Below are positions 11,801 through 23,900 of a DNA stretch of 64,000 nt, piece after piece (positions within the stretch are counted from its first letter, which is position 1; each line of letters begins with the position of its first letter). The notes beneath the pieces were generated by a model, which saw nothing but the letters and a program-made list of their open reading frames with translations, was not told where the DNA came from and did not search any database. The translations under genes and the position numbers were made by a program. Source of the DNA: Symbiodinium natans (lineage: Eukaryota > Sar > Dinophyceae > Suessiales > Symbiodiniaceae); NCBI GenBank assembly GCA_905221605.1, contig CAJNDS010000139.1, forward strand, positions 79,501-143,500, given 5' to 3'.

Positions 11801-14800
11801 AGAGGTTTAGGGTTATAGGGGTCAACGGTTTTCGGGTTCTAGGGTAGGGTTTCAGGGTTTTAGGGTGTTCGGTTTTTTGGTGTTTTAGGGTCCGGTTTGG
11901 GCAAACGGACCCTGCCCGAATTAAACTCTAAATCCCATGGGGGCTACGGGCTTAGGGGGCAGAGAGCAGTCAAAGCCAACCAAGCCCCCGTCTTCTCGCA
12001 AGTGTGGGCAATCTCCACGAGGTAGACTGCAACATTGCGGTGCTGATGCCTCGCAAGCTTCGGTTTGGGGCTTCAAGGTTAGGTCTTCTAACCCCAAACC
12101 CTAAACCCTGAACCCTCAACTCAAAACCCCAGACCGGGAGTAGTGCTTTCGGAAACCGATGGGGCGTGCAGATCTGCTGCGACATGTGAGCATACGAGCC
12201 CGTAGCCTCCAAGGTGAAGACTTTCCCCTTATGCTAACAGTCCTACAACGGGATTATCATAAGGGGGTACTATAATCCCTACTAACTAGGCTGCCCAGGA
12301 ACCTAGGCTTAAAAAGGGTGCCCTTTTGTGCTTAAAGGGGCTTATAAGGGAACCTAAGCCCCCCAAAAAGGGAATAAGGGGACTACTGGGCATCCTAGTT
12401 AAGGACTGCTAGTATACGGTGGAACATCCCAAGAGAGCCTGCAGATCAACCACTACGATCTCCTCAGCGCCGTGTGAAAGATTGCAGCAGCAAACCCTAA
12501 ACCCTAAACCCTAAACCCTAAACCCTAAACCCTAAACCCTAAACCCTAAACCCTAAACCCTAAACCCTAAACCCTAAACCCTAAACCCTAAACCCTAAAC
12601 CCTAAACCCTAAACCCTAAACCCTAAACCCTAAACCCTAAACCCTAAACCCTAGACAGGCCTCAGAAATGTCACAGAGGTAAATTGACTTCGACAGCAAA
12701 AGGCACAAGGGTTGTATCATTGGGACAATTGCTCCCACGCACTTGCTTCTGAAAAGGTGTAGGGAGGAATCATCAGGATGTCGAGTATGGACAATCACGT
12801 TACCGCGGCCTCCCCCATCTGCGTCCCAAGGACCTCCCTCAACCCTAAAACCCTACCTCTCTACAACCCTCTAAACCCTAAACGCTGATGCAAACCCTAC
12901 CTCCCCACAAACCCTAAACCCTAAACCCTAAGCCCTAAGCCCTAAGCCCTAAGCCCTAAACCCTAAACCCTAAACCCTAAACCCTAAACCCTACACCCTA
13001 GGTCAAGGGCCAGACCCAAACTTGATCTCCATGATCTTGACAGACCGCTCCAGGAGGGTCTCGGATGCTTGGAGCTCTGGGATGATGCTTTGAACACGTG
13101 TAGGGGTTTGGGGTTTGGGGTTTGGGGTTTAGGGTTTAGGGTTAGGGTTTAGGGTTTGGGGTTTAGGGTTTAGGGTTTGGGGTTTGGGGTTTAGGGTTGG
13201 GGGCTTTGGGGTTTGGGGCTAAGCAGTGTAGATGTTCAGGCTTCCTAGGGCTCTAGAGACTTTGCATTTTCGGATTTAGGGGTTTGAGGGTTTGATGGAG
13301 ATCAGGGGCCATTATGGCTTTAGGGCTGCAGGGTAAGGTTAAGTTTATACCCCCAAATGAGGGAAGGGCTAAGGGTTTGGTACTGTTAAGGTCACAAACC
13401 TACACCCCTAACCCCTAAACCCTCAGTTGGTCCGTTCTGAGCTTTCTCTCTGCGGAAGAGGAGTAGGAGCAGGAGGACCAACCAGGTTTGAAGCCCTGAG
13501 CCTTGAAATCCTAAGACGTGTAGGAAAGCAAAACCTGCAAACCCTTGGACCCCTGAACAGTCAAAGCCCTACACCCCTAAACCTTATACTGGTTGTGTGG
13601 GTCCTGCTCTTAGTAGGGAACTTGGGAATGCGAAGAATCCCTACGCAATCCCCTAGAGGGTAAACTAGGAAGCCTGCGTGTTTGTCTCACACCTACTTAA
13701 TTTTAGGGTTCAGGGCGGTTGTCGATACAACACGGCCTTTTATACGATTGGCACGGCCCAAGCCCCAAAACTCAAAACCCTAAACTACAACACCGAAGGT
13801 GTCGGCTGTGTAAAGGTGGATCATCTCAGACCCTTAAGCCCCTTTCAAGCGCAAATGGTTTTGGGTTCCAGTGGGTTAAACGGGTCCTTTAGCGGAACCT
13901 TAAGATAATTGTATGTAGGAAGGTAGTTATCTCTGTCGGTCGATTATGTCTATACACGCACATGTCTATAAGCATAAATATAAATATACATATAAATATA
14001 AATATACATATATACATCTACGTGTATATGTATCTATGTGCGTAAATATGCAACTTTGAAAGCCATATTCGGCATAGAGTTAAGTCCTATGTTGCGTGAA
14101 GTATGTGTATGCACATGCATATGCATAGGCATATGTATAGGTATATAGACCATATTTATATGTAATACACACATAAATACGTTTATGTACGATTCCGCAG
14201 CCCTTGCTTTGCCCCGCCTTCTTTCGCTGAAACTCACCAAGATCTCCACAGGTTTGGGCCAGAGCCTTAGGCTTCAAGGAGCTTAGGGAGCCTAAGCCCT
14301 AAGCCCTAAACCCCTCAACCCTATAAACCCTAAACCCCTAACCCTAAACCCTAAACCCCTAACCCTAAACCCTGAACCACGAAACCCCTAAACCCGAGGA
14401 TAAAGGGATGGTGTTTTGTTGGTGCTTGAGGGCTCAGGAGTTCTTGAGGCCGGCCCCGAAAACATCCGCCTCACTGGCCCCCTGCTGACCTTCGGAAAAC
14501 GAGGTCGCATTTATTTGGGCTAGCGGCTAGGGCCGCAAAACTCTACCACAACGCCCTCCACCGGGGTGTAGAACCCTAAACCCTAAACCCTATCCCTAAA
14601 CCCTAAGCCCTAAACCATATAAACCTTAAGGTGTAGAGGTCCTAGGAATTTGGGCCCCTGGAGTTCAACCTGTTTTGGGGTTTAGAGTCTAGAGCTCCAG
14701 GCTCCAGAAATTTCCGGGGCTTAGGGCTTTAAGGCTTTGCAGGAATCAGGGTTTAAGGTTTCATGGTTGAGGGTTTAGGGTGAAAGGGTTTCGGGTTTAG

Positions 14801-17800
14801 GGTTTAGGGTTTGGGGTTTCGGGGTTTAGGGTCCTCAGCCCTAAGCCCTGGTGCAGGGCCCCCGCTGCCAGGATCACGCCCACGTTGTAGTGGGTATAAC
14901 CTTCGCAGGCTTGAAGACTTGCAGCCCTCAGCTATAAGTCGCAAACCCTACAGTAAAACTCGCATTCCCAAAGCCCGAATCCCTCCCCCTCCCACCCCCC
15001 GTTCCCCCCTCACCCTCTCCCCCTCTCGCTCTTTCTGTCTTCTTGGGGCATGAGAGGGAGACCCCGCGCAGTCTGCGAGCTCCCGTTTCTTTCTGTGTTT
15101 TTTTGTTCTCTCTCTCTCTCTCTCCCTCTCTCTCTCTTTCCCTCTCTCTCTGTCTCTCTCCCTCTCCCTCCCTGTCTCTCACTCTCTCTCCCTCTCTCTG
15201 TCTCTCTCTCTCACTCTCTCTCTCTCTCTCTCTCTACATCCTTCTTTCTTTAAGGAGCTTAAACCCTAAACCCTAAACCCTAAACGGTTTGGGGGTTCAA
15301 GGCTTAGGGCTTTTGGACGGATGGGCGGTCGCGGTGGCCATCTAGACAACCCCAACCCTGACGTCCAACACCCAAACAACCCTATCAGGGTATAGGGTTT
15401 AGGGTTTAGGGTTTTAGGGGTTATAGGGTTTACAGGGTTTACAGGGTTTAGGGTTTAGGAAGCCCGCACCAAGCCCTGAATCGGAACCGTAAGATCACAT
15501 GAAGCGCCCGAGGCGAGGGCCAAAGCTCCGTTCCATGATGCCCACGGACTTCTCCAAGAGTTCCTCGAAGAGTCGCCGCGGGAAGGAGGGTTTAGTTCAG
15601 TGTTTTGGGTTCAGGGTTTCGGGTTTAGGGTTGCTTGAGGGTTGCACGAGGGCTGCGCTTACGAGTTTTACCATGGAATTAGGATTCAGGTTTTAGCATT
15701 CAGAAATTAGGGAACTAGCTATATCTCCCTTGAGAACCCAGGGATTCTAGAGGACGCCGAACTCGCGAATTCCGGACTAAGAACCCCTCAGTTGAGGGCT
15801 TCAGTGCGTTTGAGGCCTGTAATAGAATCATGGGGGGGGGGGGGGGCTTTATGAATTTTAAGAACTAAACCCAATGCACCCTGGAGACCTTAGGTACCTC
15901 AAGAGGGTTTAGGGCCTTTAAGGGCCGCGGTGCTTTCAACGGGTGTTCTATCGAAGCCCTAAACCTTAAACCCAGAGCCCAAAACCTGAACATGAAACCC
16001 TGCACCTTAAAAACTCTAGCTAATCTCCATGCGCTGAAACCTGCAACCTCGACCCACAACCCTCAACGCTTACTGAAATGTGAATCCTAAAGTAGTTTTT
16101 TGAACCCTGAACCCTGCTAACCATTACGGGCTGACCCCTGAACCCTGCCCCTGCAAACCCTGCAAACCCCCACTTGCGCCTTCTTTCGGTGGAAGTCCTT
16201 CATGCGGTCGTAGACCATGCTTAGCCCAGTCAGCGAACTAAGCCTGCGGAGCCAAGGCATTCAAAAGGTCTTGAGAAGGGTCTAGGTTTAGAGTTTTGGG
16301 GGTTTAGGGTTTTAGGGTTTGAGGGTTTAGGGTTTTAGGGGTCTAGGGTTTTAGGGTTCAGGGCTTTTTCGGGTTCATGGCCTTGAGCAACTTAGGATGT
16401 GAGGGGTGTAAGTCCTGAGAGGTTTGGGGGGTTTGAGGCCTTTACGGAAAAAGCGTCGGAGACGGGCGTTAAAGGGATATGATATTGACGGGTTGGGGTA
16501 TTGAGGGTTCAAGTATGGGGGGGGGGGTTTAGCGTATGGAGAGGCTAAGAGCATTGAGGGGTTTAGGGAGTTTAGGGTTTATAGGGTGCGAGGGTGGGAG
16601 AACTGTAGCTTTGGCGCTTCAGATACTGAACAGACTCCTGTTTTGCTTGTCTGCGCATCAGCCCAGTCGGAGAGCTTCACTTGAGTTCTACTTTGCATGA
16701 GATCTCGAGCTCCCACCACAACCCCAAACCAAAATCGGCTTACAACAAAGAAGACTAACAACCCTAAACCCTTTAAAGCCCCCAAGCACCCTGGCCCTAA
16801 ACCTTGAACCCAAAACCTTTAACCCCGCCACTTAAGTTTAACCAAGTACAGCCTCTTGAAGCCAAAACCCCTGAAGCCCCTAAACCCCAAATCCCCCTAA
16901 ACCCTAAACCCTAAACCCTAAGCCCCCAAACCCTTCAAATGGCCCCCTTACGAGGCCCGCGCAGCTCCCAGTGATCGGCACCGAAGTGCCTTTCCTGGAG
17001 GTGCTTGGAATATTAGGGTTTGCAGTTTAGGGTTTAGGGTTGAAGGGTTAAGGGTTTAGGGTTCAGGGTTTATATTGCTTGAGGGATTAAGGGGCTTTGT
17101 CAGGTAATGGTGCTTTTGAAGGGCGTCTTTAAGGGATTTCTGAGTCGGGAAGGGTTTAGGGTGCAGTGTAGGGTTTAGGGGTTTAGGGACTTAAGGGTTT
17201 AGGTTTGGTGAGTTTAGGGTTGAGGGGTCTAGGGGTGTAGGGGTTGAGGGGTTTGGGGGTCTAGGGGTTTAGGGTTTAGGGGTTTAGGGGTTTAGGGGTT
17301 TAGGGGTTTAGGGGTTTAGGGGTTTAGGGGTTTGGGAACCCTCAAACCCTAAACCCGTTGCAAAGCTTCGGCTTCATCATCATCGCGTGTCTGGGAGCTG
17401 TGGTGGGGTTTGAATTCGGGTTTATGGTTTAGGGTGTAGGGCTTAGGGTTTAGGGCTTTAATATGTGGGTGCTTCCGACAAAAAGGGTGATGATGGTGGG
17501 TTAGGATTTAGAGCACCCGTTTCGGGGCTGCCTTCCCAAAGATGATCGTGTTTTTGTTTTTGTGCAGGGTAGAGTAGAGGTACCCCCCTATTTGCGAAAA
17601 GTATCCACATGCTTCAGTTAGAGGTTAGGGGAAAAAGGGCTTGGAGTCGAGGGAATACAAGGTTTAAGGTTTTCAGGTTTAGGGTTTAGGGGTTTAGAGT
17701 TTAGGGGTTTAGGGTTTCCAGGGTTACCGCTTAGAGCTGAGAGTTTGGGGCGAAGTGCAGATTTGATATGGCCAGTTCTCTAAATGGTGTTCCCTGCTGA

Positions 17801-20800
17801 GGGCAGCATGAGCCTGTGATGGGGGCAGAGTGCCCTCTATGTTGGCTAAGAAAGCACTTACGTTTGGCCCCCCCCCCCCCAAGGTTTCCGAGGGCGGGGC
17901 CTGGATGCGAAGCGCCTTTTCCAGGAGCTCCTTCTGGTGGTCTACATTGCCCAGGTCCCCGTAGGCATTGCCCAGGCTGACCTGAAGGTGAGAAAGGTTT
18001 AGGGTTTAGGGTTTAGGGTTTAGGGTTTAGGGTTTAGGGTCATCTTGAACTCCCAGGTACACTGCGCACAGGACGCACAGGCATCTACCTACACGCGGGA
18101 AAAAGCAGGAGCATCGCATGTTGTCATGCCTTGGAAGGAAGTGAATGACCTCTTACAGGGTCTCACAATCCCGTATATGGCTTCGAGGGTTCCCTAATCC
18201 CGAAAGCCCAAAAAACCCCGAAACCCTATATAAACCCTAAATACGCAAAGCCGAATCCTGGAAAATGAAGCCCTGGGTAAAGCCTGAGCCCAAACCGGGG
18301 CAGGGCCCTTGAGGGGGGAAGGGGGGGGGTTATCCGCGCGCTGACGCCCAAATTTCATCTCCGGTGCTAAGAGACGTGTTAAGGACCAGCACCCAGCCTC
18401 CGCACAAGCAAGATATGAACCAATGTACTGTTACCGTCCAGGGGGTCTCATTATCCAAGTTAAAACCCTATCCCTGAACCCTACACGTTCCCCCTTATAC
18501 TAACAGTCCTTAACAAGAATTGTAAGAGGGTGTTACTAGAATCCATATGAAGGACTAGTAGTATAAGGGGGAACATCCCAACCTACACCCTAAGAGGTAC
18601 CCAGGTGGCGAAAAACCCATTCGCTGGGTCTTCGGCCAAAGCTTTGGCCACCTCCGCGTGCTCAGCTCCAAACTCGCGCTGCCTTGCAAAATCAGGGGTT
18701 TCCTAAACCCTAGAGTCTTTGCTGAGGGCTCGCGACCAACACTTGAGAGCCCGAAGCCGTCCGAGCTCCGCGAGGCGACGTGAAACCACGGAACGTGCAG
18801 CCCAGGTAAAGCTGGGGCTACTGGACGCTCTAAGGCAAGGTAAGGCCCACACTGGCCGTCAAGGCGGTCGAGCCATCAGTGTCAAAGGTAAAGACCCGCA
18901 ACCCACGACAATTTGCCGGGGGGCAACTGCCCCCCCCCCCCTCTCGAAGGATTTTGGGCTTCTCCCAGACCATTTCTGAGCCTTCTGGGCTTCTCCCGGA
19001 CCATTTCTCAGCCTTTTTAGGCTTCTCCCAAATCATTTCTGAGCCTTTGTAAGCTTTGCCCAGACCATTTCCGAGCCTTTTTGGGCTTCTCCCGAATCCA
19101 ATATGTGAGACAAAGAAGCACGCCCGATTTTGATGAAGGGCTGCCCCCGCGACCTTTTCACAGCCTAGTTTTGGTGGAGGGAGCGCTGCCAACACTCCAT
19201 CTCTTTGCAGCCCTGCTCCCACGAGGCTCAGATCGGGACAGTGCTGAAACAGCGTGCGCAGTGGTACGGCATGCCCCGGCTGGAAAAAACAAAACCAGAC
19301 TTTAGGAACTAAACCCTAAATGAATATGCAGGATGGCTTGAGGTGAGGCCCCGGAGCCCAGCGAGCAACCCAGAACGTAACACACCCTAAACCCTAAACC
19401 CTAAACCCTAAACCCTAAACCCTAAACCCTAAACCCTAAACCCTAAACCCCTTAGGAATTTCCGACGACGCACGAAGAATGAAGGATAGAGGGCTGAGTT
19501 CGGGCCCAGGGTCTTTCCGCGATTGCCCCTGCCCATGTCTAGCTTGTGTGCCCCCGTTCATGGTTTGGGGGCTTCGGGTTGGGGGTGTCAGGAACTCCTT
19601 TTCAAGAACTCCGAACCCCAAAAAACAAAACCCAAAAGCTAGGTAGAAACGAACCGACCATATTCGTAAACCCGGAGCCAAGCCCTCCCCCTACCCCACA
19701 AGAAAATGAAAATATATAATTCCAAACCCTACAAGCCCTCTACACCCCATAAGCCCCAAACCCTAAAGACCCCTAGACCCTATGAACCGGAAACCCTAAA
19801 CCCTAAACCCTAAACCCTAAACCCTAAACCCTAAACCCTAAACCCTAAACCCTAAAGCCTAAACCCTAAACCCTAAACCCTATCCCCACCCAGCCAAGCT
19901 CCCGGCTTGATCTTCAACGCGCGCTCGAGGAGGTCACGCTTGGCCTTGACGTCGCCGAGACAACCGTAGACATTGCCTGGCTTAGGGGGGTTTAGGGGGA
20001 GTTGAGGGGCATCATAAGGGTTGAGGGAGGACTTTGGGCGTTTAGGGTTTAGGGTTTAGGGTTTGGGGTTTAGGGTTTAGGGTTTAGGGCCTGGCTTGGG
20101 GGCTTTGGGGTGTTTAGGGGCTGAGGGGATGAGGACTATACTTTAGGGAGTGTAGGGGCATGAGGGTTGAGGATTTTGGGGGTTTAGGTCTTGTGCATTT
20201 AGATGTAAGGGTTTAAGGGTACTGGGTTCGCAGGAATAAGTGGTTTTGGGGTAGAAGGTTTTTGTTTTTTCTGTGTTTCTTTATTCTTTTTCGTTTTTTT
20301 TTTTTTTTTTTGGGGGGGGGGGGGGGGAGGGTTGGGGGTGTAGTTTAGGGGTCGGGTATTTCGCGGGGGGTGGGGGGGGGATTGGGGGGTTTGGGGTTGT
20401 CTCTTCCCTGAACGTGTATGCTGAAACCAAAAACCCTCTAAACTCCAAAGACCCCAAACTCTAGAACCCCAAACACGATGCCCTGAACCCCATCTGTCCC
20501 CCACAAACCCCAAAGACAACCCAAAACCCCAAACTGAACCTGAGGAACCGCCCTAAGTCCCCAAACCTCTAAACTCAACCCTGAAACGCTTACCGCCAAA
20601 CTCAACCCTGAAGCCCGGAACGCCCACAACCCTTCAACCGTAAACACATAAACCCTCCAGTCCCGAATACACGTACCCTAAACCCTTCAGCGGGCCAGGC
20701 ACACCCAGGTTCAGCAACGTGTTTGCAACGGCCCGATGGTCCCGGCCTAGGGAGCACTGGCTGACCGCCGATTGGGGGGGGAGGGTGGGGGGGAGGGGGA

Positions 20801-20826
20801 GGGGGGGGGGGGGGGGGGGGGGGGGG

Positions 20827-20864
<38 letters not shown>

Positions 20865-20896
20865 CGGGAGGGGGGGGGGGGGGGGGGGGGGGGGGG

Positions 20897-20978
<82 letters not shown>

Positions 20979-23900
20979 CGTTTAAGGGTTCAAGGTTTGG
21001 GGCTTCAGGTCCTCTGGCGGACTTGAGTATAGCACAACTCGCTCGAGTCTTGCAGCAGAGCTCACAGGTGAGCTCGTGCGTTCAGCTTCAAGAAGCCTGA
21101 CTGCCCTAGACCCTAACCACCCGCAGCTTGTTCCGTCATGAGTCTCAATCCGGCACGCACGAGGAATCCAGAAGACTGCTGAAACAATGGCAACGACATG
21201 ACCCACCACCATCACCATCCCAGTCACAGGCACAACGACACTAGCAACAAGCAGAAGCCCCATCAGAGTCAGAAGAACAATGCGGGTGCCTAAATGAAAA
21301 GAGCAACAGAATAAACACACAAATGCTGATGATGATGATGATGATGATGACGACGACAACGACGATGATATGACGACGGCGATGACGACGATGATGATAG
21401 CAATAGCAACGACAATGGCCAAAGCAAAAGCAATAAACACAATACAAGTAATATCAGTAGGCATACTAATAGCAGTGAAAGCAGCAGTTTCCTTACAGCA
21501 ACTTATGATCGCAATGACAGCAAGAAGAGTGCTGCCTAAATGGTAAGTTCAGATGGGTAGAAGCCGCGATGATAGCAATGACAACACAAGAATAGCAATA
21601 CTCAATGGGAACTTCTTAGTAGAAACAAAAACAGAATCTCCGGGCTGAGGCTTCGTCCGTACTCTTGCTCGTTGATCTTCAGCGCTCGCTCCAGCAGGTC
21701 GCGCTGGGGCAGTTCGTAGGTGTTTTTGGTGCGGTCTGGGGTTTAGGGTTTAGGGTTTAGGGTTTAGGGTTTAGGGTTTAGGGTTTAGCGTTTAGGGTTT
21801 AGGGTTTAGGGTTTAGGGTTTAGGGAACCCTAAACCCTTAAACCCTAAACCCTAAACCCTACACCCCTAAACCCAAAACCCTAAACCCTAAACCCAAAAC
21901 CCTAAACCCTAAACCCCAGCCCTTTTTGTGCATACATGACCCCGAAAAAACCAGACCTGGCCTGACGCTTGACGTCTCCAAGGGCGCCGTAGGCCAAACT
22001 GAGGTTCACCAAGCTGGCTGAGACCTGGAGGGTTTCGTTCAGGGTTTAGGGTTTAGGGTTTAGGGTTTACAGGGTCTAGGGTTTAGGGCTGAGGGTCTGG
22101 AGGGTGCCAGGTTTTGTTGAGGGTCTGAGAGTTCAGGGCTTAGGGCCTGGGAGCCTTTGGGCTTACTACCCTAAACCCTAAACCCTAAGCCCTAAGCCCT
22201 AAGCCCTAAACCCTAAACCCCAAACCCCAAACCCTAAACCCTAAACCCTACACCCTCAACTGCTGTCGGGGATGGGGCCTTAGGGGAGGTCTAGGGCTTC
22301 GAGTTCTAGAGCTCTTGGGGATCAAGGCCACGTCCAGGAAACTTAAGCCCCGGAGCCCTAAGCCAGAGACCCCAAACCGTTTAAACCCTAAGCCCTAAGC
22401 CCTAAGCCCTAGACCCCAGACCCTAAACCCTAAACCCTAAACCCTAAAACCTAAACCCTAAACCCTAAACCCTCCTCCCCCCCGGCACCTTGTGGCTGTT
22501 GAATCCGAACTCCGACTCCATGATGCGCAGCGCCCTCTCCAAGATGTCGCGCTGCGTCTCATGTTCGCCAAGCCTTTTTGTTGGTCCCAGGCCGGTTTAG
22601 GGTTTGGGGTTTAGGGTTTAGGGTTTAGGATTTAGGGTTTAGGGTTTGGGGCTTGGGCTTGGGGTTTGGGGTTCTTCGTATTGTAGGGGCATGGAACTGC
22701 ACATAAGGATGTCGATATCCTGAACCAAAAACCCTGAATGACATAAGAGCACCAAGGGCTGCGGAAGGACGTTGCAAGGATACATAGGGGGAAGCGACAC
22801 CCCTAAACCCTAAACCCAAAACCCGAAACCCCTAAACCCCTAAACCCCTAAACCTCTAAACCCCTAAACCCCTAAACCCCTAAACCCCTAAACCCCTAAA
22901 CCCCTAAACCCTAAACCCCTAATCCCTAAACCCTGATAGGCCATGAGCTCCCCAAAAGGTGGCGCCTTCCGTAGACACTGCCAAGGTTGACCAGCGTGGT
23001 GGCGACTACGTGGTGATTGGGGCCTGCACCAAAATCGCCAGTTTAGGGGCTCAGGGTTGAGGGTTTAGGGCAGGGTTCAGGGGTTTAGGGAAGGGTGGTT
23101 TAGGGGTCTGGGGGTTTAGGCCCTAAGCTTTACATCCAGCCTAAACCCAGTGGCCCTGAGAGGACACACGTGAGCCCTGAGCCCTAAGACCCCGAAACCT
23201 GAAACCCTAAACCCAGCCCTAAGACCCCTGAGCCTGAAACCCTAAACCCTAAACCCTACACCCTAGGCGCTGGCTCTTAGGGTGTAGTTTCCTTAGGGTC
23301 CACCCTAGCCCAGCCCAAAGTGCGGCACTCTTTTGAGTGCCCACGGTCGCGGTCTTCATCGTGAACCTTGTGTACTACGACCTCGCGCACTTCCAGGTCC
23401 GGGGACACTTAGCTGCTGATTTCTAAGCCTCTGTGCCACCCACGCATTGCTGCCCATTTGACGGCCTCTGCGGATTTTCATTTTGGTTGTGCATGCGCTT
23501 TTTTTGGTACGTGGTAATCCTCTTCGCTTGTTTGGGAGAGGATAGATACGCACAAGACGGCCAGCAGGATAGAACCCAGCTGGCACCGAAGAGCCCGGAG
23601 GCTGCGTACACGTGCCCGTACAGTCTTGCGGACAATTCCACTACTGGCTCGCAGCAAAGAGACAGTACAGCGTGCAATTTCCAGGCTGCAACAGCACCAC
23701 AGCAAGCCCGAGATTGCTTTCCGCACTCAGAAGCAACTAGCCCTGGGCAACATGGAGGCCAAGTCTTGGAGGTGCAGTACGTGCCACCAACAGAACAAGT
23801 TGTCACAAAACTATTGTGGCAAGTGCGGACATCACTGGCAGGAGGCCATTGGGGCCACGGCCAGTTATTGGACGCCTCAGACACCCGCCCCGTGGAGAGG

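Noticed and set aside
15043-15276. Ser/Leu-rich frames
   Set aside because: Translation of the CT microsatellite.
20719-21026. Poly-glycine frames
   Set aside because: Translation of the G tract.
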